Part shown: one piece after another, positions 20,915 to 32,484 of the stretch | Layout: each line of letters opens with the position of its first letter | How positions within the stretch are numbered: the stretch's first letter is position 1 | DNA from: Ascaphus truei | Taxonomy: Eukaryota; Chordata; Amphibia; Anura; Ascaphidae | Direction of reading: 5' to 3' | DNA length: 64,000 nucleotides | Assembly (NCBI GenBank): GCA_036426205.1 | Contig: CM071568.1 | Location: forward strand, 36,381,499 to 36,445,498 | Position numbers and translations under genes: made by a program | The notes under the pieces: generated by a model | Database searches by the model: none | Told to the model about the DNA's origin: nothing | The model's input: the letters and a program-made list of their open reading frames with translations, nothing else

Positions 20915-23395
20915 GGGTCATGCACTAAGCTCCGTTAAGGCACTTTTAGAGCGCACAGTGCTCTTAGAACGTGATGTTGCGATGAACACGATGCACTAAG
21001 CCACGCAAACAGGCACTTTGCGCTCTAAAACTGACTTTTTTCAGGAAATTGTTCTAAGTCCAACTTTGCTCGTTCGTTACCCTGTTTGCGTTAATTTCTG
21101 CCCTTAAGCGGGATGCACTAAGCTACGTAACCTTAGCGTTCGCAAAAGTTGCGTTCAACAGAACACGTCAGCTCAAAGTAGATGCAAAAAAAGCTGGACT
21201 ATGAAAAATTTCTTGCTTTACATTTTTGCATGCGCAACACCCATACAACAGGCCGGCGGGTGTCGCCGGCTGACCCCACGGGGGTCCCCGAGGGAGGCCG
21301 GAGGTCACGCGGGTGTCCCCGGCTGACCCCACGGCCATCCCGGGGTCCCCGAGGGAGTCCCGGGGTACCCGCGGGCCTGCGATACCAATGTTGTGCCTAC
21401 AAAAATACAAACATTATTTCTAACTAAATTCACCCCCCTAACACATACAGTACAATAATGTGCAAAATTACTATTATCCAGATATGGATAATAGATTATT
21501 TGCCCATTTAAACACTGCATTAGCATACCTAAATAAAGTAAATAAATACAGTAGCCAGCTAATCCAATGAATACAAGCAGTAACAACATCAACAATGAAT
21601 TAATTAAACCATTAACCAAGGCTGTGCTTCATTTGCCTTTAAGATGACGTGACGAAGCCGGCGTCACATGGTATTTCAGCCAATCAGATCGTGGGAACCA
21701 ATTCCACACTTGGCCGGCCATCTTGGATTTAGTGATGTCATCTTAAAGGCAAATGAAGCACAGTCATTCTGATTGGCTGGCATCATTCCCTTTAAGTGAC
21801 ATCATGTAAAAAAAATAAAAAAATAAAGTCAGAACATGGTTTGAAAAGACAATCAGGTGGCTGTTAACCATTTTGAGGCTAAATGTGACGTCACGAGCCC
21901 TATTTAAGGCCGTGACGCCTCATTTGAGCCCAAGAAGCCGACAAGACACCATCGGTTGGGATTTACCATGGGGTTTTTTGGATTGACAGATGAAGATAGA
22001 AGATAAAGAAGATCAAGAAATGGTTACAGATAAAGATAGAAGAAGGTGATTAAAGAAAGAAAAAAGAAGATTTGGGTTCCTGATCCGGATCTTTATGGCG
22101 GATGGCATCGGATGCTGTTGGAGGCCATCAAGGTACGTGAGCTTCCTGTTTCCCCGGGAGTCGGAGGGCCACCGCTTCCAATGGTAAGTAATATATTGAA
22201 TGTTTGTAAATGTCTTTTTTAACAGGGTTTTTCATTGGATGTGTTTTTTGATTTTTTGGGGAGGCACATTGACTGATAATATATTAATTTGTACCACTTT
22301 AGGTTACAGATTAATAGATTATTATGACAATATTTGGGGGGCATTTCTGGCTTGGTATTGCTGTTGTTTTTTTTTAATTTCATTTTCTTATGTGGATGTC
22401 ATTGTTTGTTTTTTCCTGCTTAATGGTAATACAATTTTTGCGATTGGTGTTCGTTTGTAGTTAATGTTGTGTTATGTTAGCTAATGCGTTTTATGGTTAT
22501 TTCAGAGATGGTTTGAATTTATTTCTTTGTATTTGAATGTTTAAATTCATTAATGTTGTAGTAATTAATTTGTTTGATTGGTTAGTGTTACTATTCATTT
22601 TGAGTTTGTTTAGTAATTAATTGGTTTGATTGGTTAATGGTTTAATTAATTCATTGCTGATGTTGTTATTGCTTGTATTCATTGGATTAGCTGGCTACTG
22701 TTTTTATTTAGTGAAGTGTGTTTTTTTGGAGTTATGTTTTATTATTGTGTATCTGGTGCATTAATGTATTGTAATTAGGGTGCCCATTGAGTTCTATAGA
22801 GGCTTATCATGCCCATATTATTATTATATGGGTATGGTGTACCACAATACTATTCAGTGGGTACAGGTTGGGTATAGTCAGTCCGGGGTGGGTGCTTAGG
22901 CGTCCCGGGTTTGTATGGGGGCAGGGTGGATTATCCCCTTAATGACTATAGCGGTTAGTAACCGCTAAGGTGATTAAGTAGGTAGGGGCCATTAGAATGT
23001 CTTTATTATGTATATATGCTTTCTTGGAACGGAGGACAGAGGGACCTGCTGTTGTGGTAAGTATAACTGTATTTATTTACTTTATTTATGTATGCTAGTG
23101 CAGTGTTTAATAATGGGCAAATAATCTATTATCCATATCTGGATAATAGTAATTTTGCACATTATTGTACTGTATGTGTTAGGGCGGAGGGGGTGGGGGG
23201 TTGTTTATTGATATTTGTTAAATAATTTTTAATATACATGTGTTTCATAGTGTAGATGTGCAGGGGATCTCCGGAGCTGAACCGCATTGGTTTCAGGTCT
23301 GAGGACCCCCTACTTCAGGAGATACAGGCCCCGTTATGGGGTGCCGGTACCCCCTGCACTTTCAAGCGTCCGCGTCACGTGACCGGGAAATTGAA
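20915..23395. mobile_element. Composite of non-coding DNA elements splitting the Tx1 element
   Basis: This 2.5 kb replaces the middle of the Tx1 ORF2. Its left part (20925-21180) repeats the phrase atgcactaagc three times (20930, 20992, 21112), a subterminal-repeat pattern of DNA transposons. 21240-21380 is a GC-rich imperfect tandem (ggctgaccccacgg twice). 21436-23184 has the long inverted arms listed separately. 23245-23395 is a half copy of the palindromic MITE found whole at 39053. No transposase is seen, and no TSD could be fixed. Confidence 0.55.
21436..23184. mobile_element. Element with ~117-bp inverted arms and an inner 27-bp palindrome
   Basis: The left arm (21436-21552: cctaacacatacagtacaat ... 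ataaatacagt) returns inverted at 23066-23184 (actgtatttatttac ... actgtatgtgttaggg). The arms also hold a palindromic core, tattatccagatatggataata. Inside, ctgtgcttcatttgccttta (21622-21648, 27 bp in all) is exactly complementary to 21737-21763. The 1.5-kb interior has no ORF with a domain. It looks like a non-autonomous DNA transposon; the superfamily is unclear. Confidence 0.65.
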
Positions 23396-23700
23396 ACAAC
23401 CACAACTTGTGTTTGTACCATGACTGAAAACAACCTCCCCTTTCCAGTCCTTAACCCAATCAGGTTGATTGTTATCATCAGAGTGTATCTCTTGCAAAAA
23501 AAGAACATTTAACTTTTTTTGAGCAAAATACTCTTCCACCATTAATATTTAATGTCCCAATTTGGAGTTTTTGCATTGCAAATGAGGAAATAACACACTG
23601 TGAACAAAAACAAACAATACAAAAAGAAAAAAATAAATCCAATATAGCCATGATTCTTTCATAATTCAAAAAACAACAGTATGTACTTTGCAATTCCTTT
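23396..23700 (-). pseudogene. Tx1-like LINE ORF2, start of the endonuclease domain
   Basis: Minus-strand motifs LQIGTLNINGG and, a frame apart, FLQEIHSDDNN then VVFSHGTNTSCG are the beginning of the APE-type endonuclease of Tx1/L1 ORF2. It is interrupted at about 23,395 by unrelated sequence and is frame-shifted. Confidence 0.65.
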
Positions 23701-25400
23701 TTTAATCTTTTGCAATAACTTATTTAAACGATACCATTTTTGTTTATCAATATCTAACAGAGAACCTTTCTTCAAAATAAGATTCACTGAGTCCACAAAT
23801 AACCTGAAGTCATGGAAATAATCCTGCACTAAAACACCCCGCCTGCTGGTTAAGGAAATCCTTAATCTCAGTCAGATAATACTGATAGCCCTTAAAAGCC
23901 TGAGTAGAGGGAAGGTCAGAAAACTGTGAGTTATCTGTAGCATACTCATATTCTTCATCGTCCGAAGACTCAGATACATCACTTTCTGCTCCCACAAAAA
24001 CTATTTTTGAAGCATTTGATTTGTTGGATACTGCAGACAGACAGACTTATTCTGTGTATTGCTGTGTAAACAGACAAGGTGAAGCTTCCAACTCAGATTT
24101 TTCCTCCACACCAATGCAGGGCTGCAGAGCCAAGCTAGTGGTTGCCGCTGGCAGTGAATTTTTCTCCATTCTTAAAGCATTTTCAATATGACAAAAAACA
24201 CTAGATGGCGCTCTAACTCTCCCAATAAGTGCTCCCATTGACCTGCACTATGGTTTTATCTTTCTTTGTCCGAGACTGCTGACTTTACTAGCTACACCAT
24301 CCAGGAACATCACTACTACTGGCTGGATCATTGCTTCTATATTTCTACTATATTGTGAGTAGGAAATGGAGCGCCCTTATTTATTTTTCACTGTGTTTAG
24401 CATTATTGCACTACAGTATGTAGATTTTTTTCTTTTCATATGGCATCCACCTTCGCTCCCCCAGGGTTTGGTGAGATCAAAGCATTTTCAGGCAGATTAT
24501 CAGTTAAAATATTCACTGTGTTAGCCATTTTTTCCCGTTGGCCCAGACTCATCTGAAAAAGTGGCCTCAGCAATTTCAGAGATAAGAGCAGTACTTTTAG
24601 TTACCTCGAGAATTCTTTCATCTTCCTCCTATTCTAAAACTCTCTTCTTGCTAGTATTTTCACACTCCATGTCGTCACAGTCAGCTGCACGCTGCCCTGT
24701 TGCACCAGTCTGTGCTTTTTCACGCGCCATTTTTTCAATGTCTTTTCCATGCTGCCTTATAACAGCAGTCTGCGCCGTGGTACCTTCCACAGTGTCCACC
24801 TTACTGCGTTCAATAACAACAATCTGTACATCTCCTACAGTATCCTCCTCACTCTGCCCTGAATCAGCAGCCTCTGCTTTCTCCTCACCTGCATCTTTTT
24901 TGTGACCAGTACCATTCTCACTCTGACCTTTTCTAGTATTCAAATTAGGGCAAGCGTGTTTCAAGTGACCAATTTCCCCACACTCAAAGCACTTCATGGA
25001 CTCAGTGCTCGCATACATCACATAATCAAAGCCCTCAATGTTATGTTTCAAAACCAGGTCTAAACTTTTCACAGATTGATCCAAAATCATAAACACCTGC
25101 CTCCTGAAAGACATAACATATTTAATTTCAGCTTTTTTGCACCCCAAAGGAATCATTTTAATAGAATAAATAATTCTACCATAGCAAGAAAAATCCTGCA
25201 TTAACTTCTCACTACTTACAAATGGGGGAACATTAGACAGAGTAACTTTAACTGATAGACTTGATAAAGACAGAACATTAAACAAACAGCCATTAATCTG
25301 TAACCATTGCTCAACAACCGAATGTACAAGTGCAGTACTACTCAAAAAAACTACTACAGCTGTATTCATTCGGAAGCTGATTTAATATTCTCAACACCTA
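23701..25400 (-). pseudogene. Tx1-like LINE ORF1 (gag-like, CCHC zinc knuckle)
   Basis: The minus-strand frame 25369-24629 (246 codons) is an ORF1 protein. It has a conserved region with KVTLSNVPPFVSSEKLM and KYVMSFRRQVFMIL. A zinc knuckle follows, CFECGEIGHLKHACP (C-x2-C-x4-H-x4-C), then a charged Glu/Lys-rich tail. It would bind element RNA in a ribonucleoprotein. A C-terminal piece (DSVSESSDDEEYEY-type acid run, then FKGYQYYLTEIKDFL) lies at 23995-23730, separated from the first by about 230 bp of foreign-looking sequence at 24,240-24,470 and several frameshifts. ORF2 follows downstream, the usual LINE order. Confidence 0.75.
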
Positions 25401-25685
25401 CAATTTTCTCCACAGCAAACACACATTCCTACACGTAAATGTAACAATCTACCATACATGTTAACCCATGCCTATGGGTTAAATTCCCAAAACTAATTGG
25501 GGGGTTCCCCATAGTGGCTAAGGCCACAAGCTGACACAAAGTCAGTTATATAGAAAACAAACCCAAACAATAAAGGCTATAAGATAATCCAAACAAGAGA
25601 AAAAGTTTAAAGACATAGCTCAAACATTCACTCACTGCAACACTCCAACCCAGCAGCCTCACTCTAACAGCATTCCCACAATCCC
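25401..25685. other. 5' flank of the Tx1 copy
   Basis: No coding signal. It may be the 5' UTR of the minus-strand element. Confidence 0.3.
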
Positions 25686-26010
25686 TAGAAAGTGGAGGAG
25701 TTAGCAGAGTGGGCAGAGAGAGCAAATTGAGAGAGAGCAAAAATAGAGAGCAGAGAGAGAGAGAGCAGAGAGAGAGCAAAGAGAGAGAGAGAGAGAGCAG
25801 AGCAGAGAGAGAAATAGCAAAGACAGAGAGCAAAGAGAGAGAGAGAGCAGAGAGCAAGCAAAGAGAGAGCAAGCAAAGAGAGAGAGCAAGCAAAGAGAGA
25901 GAGCAAATAGAGAGAGAGAGAGCAAAGAGAGAGAGAGAGCAGAGAGAGAGAGAGCAGGGCGAGGGAGAGCAGAGAGAGAGAGAGAGCAAAGAGAGAGATA
26001 GAGAGACATG
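25686..26010. repeat. GA-rich low-complexity run
   Basis: About 325 bp of agagagagagc-type units, purine-only on the + strand apart from C. The long Ser/Leu- and Arg/Glu-rich frames in all phases are translations of it. Confidence 0.95.
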
Positions 26011-26559
26011 AGGTGGTCCTGAATTTTTTTTGCCCAGGGGCACGCACATGTCTAGCTACGTCACTGGTTCATACCTGTAAAAATCCACAGAATAGATTTG
26101 CAGTTTTTTAAGATGGAATCAATCCGCATCCGGAATGGATACAATGTAGGATTCCTATAAATCTGGGTGTTTTTTTTAGTGCCGAGTCTACAGACGGATT
26201 CCGGTGTATGAATTCGATTTTGGTAAAATCAGATGCGGAAATCTAGGAATTGGATTCAGACACGTCCATTCATCTTTATTTCTGTTTACTATGGGAGCTG
26301 AGTTCTTTGACTGAGTTGCAGTTCGTTAAATTTCAATTGGAACAAGTATGGAGTTAAAGTCATATGGAACGTTGTGTGTAGTGTATATTGCTATCATTGG
26401 TGAGCACTTTAGCAACCCGTTTCAGTTATTTTGGTTGAGATGCAGTTGCAAAAATTGGAGGAGCTAAATGAAGAATTGTAACAAGATATAGTATAGTCAG
26501 ATTAGATAATTCATTTGTTATTTAATTATTGTTACTTCATCCCATCTTCAGTCTCATTG
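26011..26559. other. Non-coding stretch
   Basis: Nothing recognised. Confidence 0.4.
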
Positions 26560-27700
26560 ATTTAATTAAAAAGGTTCTCAACCATTGTTTCCTGTCGGTA
26601 AATGTAGATGTAATGTTTGACTTCTTGTAGTACTAAGCAATTTATTTCGATCTTTTCAGAGTTGACATATTTGTTGAACATCTCTTTGGTCTTGGTAAGA
26701 ATCATATATGGCATATATGGCACACCGTTCTCTGTTTTGTTGTTGGAGGTCAACCGGACTTGTGAAAAAATAACAATGTAATCTGCTAATAATAGATGAT
26801 TCTAGTATTCACCATTGATTGTGATTCCTTTTTCTTCCCAATGCAATGTCTTGATCAATTCTTCAAATGTTTATGTGAAAATCTTTTTTTGTGACATTGT
26901 GACATGGTGTCTCCCTGTCACACTCACTTGCTGATCCTTATCTTGCTTGTATCTTCATGTAATGGTTGATATAGCATTGTCGTAAATGTTCTTTATAATA
27001 TCAATGTACTCTTCTTCAAAACCTTGTCTTCTTACTACATTTAGAACCACTGAGGTATAGACAGAATCAATGCTTTTTTGTTATCTATGAATCCTAAAAT
27101 GAGAGGTAGATCACATCCATTATTTTGGGAAATTATTTATTGTACAACTTTAATGGTCCATTGTGTTGTATCAATGTTTTTGGGAGAAACAAGAGAATCT
27201 TTCAAGTGTACCATCCACTGTTCCTCAAGTGGAAGGTTTTCAACCAGTGTATTCTGCCTGTGCACAGGTATGGATGTGAAACTTGGACCCTAAATGTTGA
27301 AGATAATTCAGAAGATTCAGGCAACTCAAAGAAGTATGGAGTATGCTGGGTATTACCCAAAGAAACATGAAAAGGAATGAGCGCAGGAGCAGGATTGAGA
27401 ATGCAAACTTTGAAATCTCATATCGTTTACCAAGAAGGGATGTTATTAATCTATTACTGAGTTTGCTGCTCACTAAGCAAAGGCTGTCTGGGACTAGTGG
27501 CATGGAGGGTGGAGTTGTGGCAGAGGTGCAGGCACAGGTGGGCAGAAATTGAATCAGGGGGAGAAAAAGAGGCAGACCAGGTCTCATCTAGTCCATCCCA
27601 ACACATTTGGCAGATTAAGTGAAGCTTTTGAGTGAGCCAGGGCAGAAATTCCGAGCTGGGGCAGACTGTTTCTTCTAGGAATGGTGGTATGAGTCGTTCA
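26560..27700. mobile_element. LINE fragment with inverted 5' part (twin priming)
   Basis: The minus strand of 27066-26560 encodes, with stops, an RT core: DSVYTSVVLNVVRRQGFEEE, then LLADYIVIFS (the YADD box region with the second Asp lost) and KTKEMFNKYV ... HYIYI. The segment that should come next is on the plus strand at 27150-27700: NKRIFQVYHPLFLKWKVFNQ, then YGCETWTL, then MLGITQRNMKRNERR and RGRKRGRP. An inverted 5' part followed by a forward 3' part is what twin-primed reverse transcription makes. The family is RTE/Rex-like by motif (VFNQC.LPV..YGCETWTL), with low certainty. It is non-functional. Confidence 0.7.
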
Positions 27701-29202
27701 TTAGGAAGGTAAAAAATGAAATCTTTTGCCATAACCCTGTGAACCCAACAGTTTGCGATCTCCAGCATATTCAGATTCAGCAGATTGTCGGGAAAAGCTG
27801 TTTAGCAGCATGCCAAAGTTAAAAGGGAATGGAGGGTCCTAAAACTGATTTCAGGAATATATTCCCAAATTTAAGGCAAGGAACTCTAATGAAGTATACT
27901 ACGAAATATAACCAGTGTCATGTGCTACCCTAGGTAGTAGGATTTTAGGGAGATTAATCCAAGACTGTAACATTGATGTAGAAACTAGGGGTTTTGGTCT
28001 ATAGAGCACTGGGAGTCTTTCTTTGAGAGGTGTTATATTTAATGTAGGATTGATTGTACCTCAACAAAGAGGAATCTTCTGCTCTAGGGAGAGGAGGTTT
28101 AAAAAGTTGGAGGAGATATTAAACTAGGTGATAGGGGGACGGAGAAGAAAATAATGAGTTTGACAGAATAGATAGGAATTAGCTATGGTCATAGGGATAG
28201 AGTACAGGGACAAGATAGCTCAGCAAGTAGAGAGGTACCCATAAAAAAATACACATACTACGTTAATACCTATAAAGAACATGGAAGGAGAAAGGAAGGA
28301 GCAACTAATTAAACAGATACAGTAGTATAACATTTAAAACAATGACAGAGACTGGCAACAACCTTGAGTGTATGCTTACTAATGTAATGTCTGTTAGATA
28401 AATGGAAAACATGAAGCTTGCAATCTAAATGGGAGAGAGATGATATAAGAATAAGTGGGGATTAAGCATGGGTAGGTAATGTAAGGATTTGCATAGTGAA
28501 GCAGGACACTAAGAAAACAGTTGGAGGTAGATGAGCCTGGCAGCTGCATTTAGCAAGGACAAGAGGGGGAAATTCGGAAGAGGGCAAGCAGATTAAGAGC
28601 AGGTTACAGTAATCCAGACAGGATATTAAAAGTCAAGGCGTTTTCCTTCCCACTAGACCAATATAGTAGGACACCACATATTACATATTTTTTTATGAAT
28701 AGACCTTAATGGTGGAAGTGAAACACTTTTAAAAATAAAAAAGACAGTTGAAGGCAATAACTTTGACAACTTTAATGTTGTTTGTTACATTAGTATTGCA
28801 AAATTATTGCAGCAGAAAGTTGTTAATAAACGATCACCTCAATGTCTTCATAACATGACAGATGGACTAAAATGCATTCCTAAGCAGTTTTACTTTATAG
28901 CTTTGAGCATATGATGTCTTGCACACTGTAAAGAAGGTCAAACGCATCAAAAGTCTGTTTAAGATTTGGAACAAGAGAAGTGAGCTTTTTATTATTTGTT
29001 TCAAATGGTACACGAATTTGTCAAGTTATTACAATTTCTTGTAAACATTTTAGTTCTTAGTCAAATGTTAAGTTCTTGTATATTTCATTAAAATATGTAC
29101 CCTGTAAATGACATTTGTCTTCGTATGCATGCTGATATTGGAACATGAGAATAGAATTATGGGGCATACTGTACATGTTTGTCTTATTTTTTTTAAAGTA
29201 TA
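27701..29202. other. Non-coding stretch, decayed repeats
   Basis: No gene. Phrases such as gaagcttgcaatctaaatgg (28410) and cagtaatccagacagg (28606) look like old SINE or LINE tails, but I cannot assign them. Confidence 0.3.
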
Positions 29203-30888
29203 TGTAGCCCCGAGGTAAAATTTGAATCCCTGGCCCCTCTCCGCGAGTGCCGTGAGGTAGCGGGTGCCGCCGGAGGCTGCGACGGACCCGCCGGCACTTC
29301 GCGAGGGTGGGGGCCAGTGCAGGGAGCGGTGCAGGCTGGTTGCCGGGGACGCGATCGGGCCGTCGCTAAGGCCGCGATCGCGTTGCCACCGGCTCGGCGG
29401 CTTGAGGAGAGTGCGCCGCCATTGCGCGTAGGTCCGCGCATGCGCAGTAGGGCGGAAGCGCGCGATAGGACTCCAGGGATAGGGAGAGGTCGCGCGAGAG
29501 TAGGGAAGTGTAGAGGGAGAGTGAGGCGGCTATTAGGGGTTCGCGCATGCGCAAGGGAAGCGCGCACGCGGCCCCAATGCATAGACAGCCCCCTGGGAAC
29601 TACAATTCCCAGGAGGCTTAGGGAGACAGGCATCAGGTGCCTGAGTGTGGCCAATAGGGCTGGAGGAAGCTCAGCCCGGGAATATAGATACATTTCCCGG
29701 GCTTTGCAACAGTCAGTCAGGGCAGAGCAGAGGAAGGAGTAGGAAGGGTGCAGGGAGCGCGTGGCTCCTGCATCAGGTAAGGGTCCTCCCTAGATTCCCA
29801 GGCAGGCCCCAATTCCCGGGTAAAGGGCAGGGGGTAACTGAAGAGGGACGCCTTAGCTAGGGAGGTGACCCTTGAGTGTGGAAGGTGCTGGTTTGGCAGT
29901 GCCGCAGCGGAGAGTGCTGTGGGCACTGTCAAAGAGGCACGGTGTGCTAGCAGTGTGTTTGCTGCGGGATCCAGGGGCTGTGTGTGATTGCAGCTGCCTG
30001 TGAGTAGTGTCGCTGTATGTGCTGGGCACAGTGCGTGCAGTGTGTGTGAAGTGTGGATCCCTGCAGGCTGACAGTGTGTGCGGTGTGTCAGCTGCAGGTG
30101 AGTTGGGAATAGCTAGTAGCAGTTACAGTTAGGACTGGGTAGCTAGGGGAAGGGGGGGCAGGTTATGTCCACAGGCCCTAGGAGTTTCCCTCAAGCCATC
30201 CCAGGTTGCAGTTCTTCAGGGACAGGCCCTAGGTTAGGGTTGCTGTTCCCATGCGGTTGGTGTTGCCGTGGTCCGGTTGCAGTTCCCGTTGAGCGGTGGG
30301 ACCCTCGTTGGGGTCCACCGGCAGAGTACCTGGAAAGGATCAGACGGACGTCTGACCCTTTTAGAAGAGAGTTGCGGTCCCGAGCATCGGAGTGCTCGGA
30401 AGGTATCTTCAATATTATAAAGTGCACCAACTGGGCCCTAGCTTAACATAGTGACTGCGCAGTCACCCACGACCTTTCGCAGGATTGCGGGACACTGGGT
30501 GGGGAATACCAGGCATTGGGCTGAGGTGATGCGGGTAGAGCATCTGGTTATGTAAGGGTTATGTTATGTTATGTAATGTGTTATGGTATATGATATGTGT
30601 TCTCAAGTAAAGTGTTAGTATTGTTTTATCTACGTGTGTTATGGTATTTCTTATTCAGGGCTATCTTTCCTAACGGGGGATCCTGGGTAAGTGGAGGCGC
30701 TGCACCAGGTAATGGTAAGGGTTTTCCCAGGCTCCCAGCTAGCGGAGGCTCAGATCTCCTGGAGCCACACAGGTTATGCAGTACCAGTAGTCCTTTAGAG
30801 CAGGTGTGTTGCAGGGAAGGGGACCGGTTAGACCACGAGGGGCCAATGTGATATTGGGTGGGTCGGCCGGTTCACAAAAAGGGCTACA
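29203..30888 (+). repeat. Solo LTR, 1.69 kb, GC-rich, with 4-bp TSD
   Basis: The ends are the inverted pair tgtagccc (29203) and gggctaca (to 30888), bordered on both sides by TATA (29199-29202, 30889-30892). TG...CA ends and a 4-bp duplication mark a retroviral-type LTR. The CpG-rich part (29240-29580) has two cgcatgcgca motifs; a CCAAT box (gccaatagggctgg, 29650) and a TATA-like aatatagatac (29681) follow. A polyadenylation-like caagtaaag lies near 30605. There is no internal retroviral sequence, so the provirus was lost by recombination between its LTRs. Open frames inside are GC-driven. Orientation + follows the CCAAT-TATA-poly(A) order. Confidence 0.8.
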
Positions 30889-31310
30889 TATAGAAATTAT
30901 ATGAGCATTGAATCAGTCATTGAAAATATAAAATTGGATGGATAAATTCAGCAGATGTTAGTTTCATAACTTAAACATTTCTTTTGTAGGCAGAGTTTAT
31001 CAACCTAACGTGTGATGAGACAGCTCGGTTTCCATCAAAAACAAAATTATGCAGTTCTAACATCTACCTTTGAAAACAAAATAAACACTATCACAGTAGA
31101 ACTGGGGGGGGGGGGAGTTATAGACTCACAACTGAGCTATGAAAGCTTTACTACAAAGCTATTATTTATGCAATTTAACTTATTGTGTACTGCTACCGGT
31201 TAGTGTAGCAAAAGGAAGAAGTCCTATGGCGCGTAGACCAAGTGAGAAAATATGAGGAGCACAAAGAGAAAAATAATGGCGTAACACTATAATGGTATCA
31301 AAATACAGTA
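30889..31310. other. AT-rich stretch with a G run
   Basis: Nothing recognised apart from a run of G at about 31,107-31,116. Confidence 0.4.
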
Positions 31311-31641
31311 CAGGCATACCCCGGTTTAAGGACACTCACTTTAAGTACACTCGCGAGTAAGTACATATCGCCCAATAGGCAAACGGCAGCTCACGCATGC
31401 GCCTGTCATCACGTCCTGAATAGCAATACCGGCTCCCTACCTGTACCAAAGCTGTGCGCAAGCGGGGAGACTATAGAGGCTGTTACAAATGCGTTATTTA
31501 CATCAGTTATGCACGTATATGACGATTGCAGTACAGAACATGCATCGATAAGTGGGGAAAGGTAGTGCTTCACTTTAAGTACATTTTCGCTTTACATACA
31601 TGCTCCGGTCCCATAGCGTACGTTAATGCGGGGTATGCCTG
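31311..31641. mobile_element. Tc1/mariner-type MITE, 331 bp
   Basis: The ends caggcataccccggttta and gcggggtatgcctg are inverted repeats, each bordered by TA (31309-31310, 31642-31643). Subterminal phrases such as cactttaagtac recur in the interior. It is non-coding. It is built like the MITE at 6543 but its termini differ. Confidence 0.78.
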
Positions 31642-31643
31642 TA

Positions 31644-32484
31644 TATAATATTTTCCAAAATACAAATGTGGACCTCACATTCCCCTTAAAGTGAAGGAGG
31701 GAGATAGCCCCACACCATACATTCCATAATAAGGCAAACATATGCAGCTACAATTTTTTTTAATTACTAAGTTTACAATTAATGTATAGCCCCCACACTA
31801 CGCACAACTATTAGTGTTAATCCCACAACAAAGATTACTGGTACCCCCAGTTAAAAACCCTATGCACTCTAAGAGGGCTTCTATAACACTAATAAAAGAT
31901 TCCAGATCCCTGGACAGAGCCCCATGGTTATCTCCAAATAGTTGGAGGGGAAAGATAGAAGTTGGAAAGTAAATTTAATAATTAAAAATCCAGATGGAAA
32001 AAAGGAATAAATAAACAAGAAAACAAGATCAAATATATAACCCTCAGAAAATTATATTTAGTAGCACATGCAGATGCAGTAATATAATTGACTGATATTT
32101 TGGACCCTCAGATTCAGGCTGATTATCGATAACTGGAGTCCAGGTTCTTTGAAAGAAAGAGTAAGTTTATTGATACTTACAATACAAACACGTGCAGGGA
32201 GATTCAATTTGTTATACAAGACTTCAGGCTGATTCTGAAGAAAGGCATTGTCTCTTCAGTCTTTATACAATTTTCTATACATCACATGTTACATTACAAA
32301 CAGATTACAAAAACTGACTTGTAATTCCTTAGCAATTCTATATTAAAAGTGTGACTTGTCTTTTCTCAACATTTCTATACCTGTTTTTATCTTGTAAAAA
32401 CAGACCACAACAGAATACAGTCTATCACATGCTCTGGAAGATTGACCAACCCTGATTGTAAACTGCATAGTGACAGTTTTTTAA
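31644..32484. other. Non-coding stretch, possible LTR piece
   Basis: No gene. gagtaagtttattgatac (32,158) with an aaacacgtgcaggg flank is the sort of minus-strand poly(A)/U5 phrase seen in the LTRs of this window, but no ends can be set. Confidence 0.25.

Noticed and set aside
25546..26049. Leu/Ser-rich and Arg/Glu-rich open frames up to 167 codons
   Set aside because: Low-complexity GA run read in several frames.
29193..29742. Two frames of 141 and 166 codons in the GC-rich block
   Set aside because: They lie in the U3-like CpG-rich part of a solo LTR, on both strands, without motifs.
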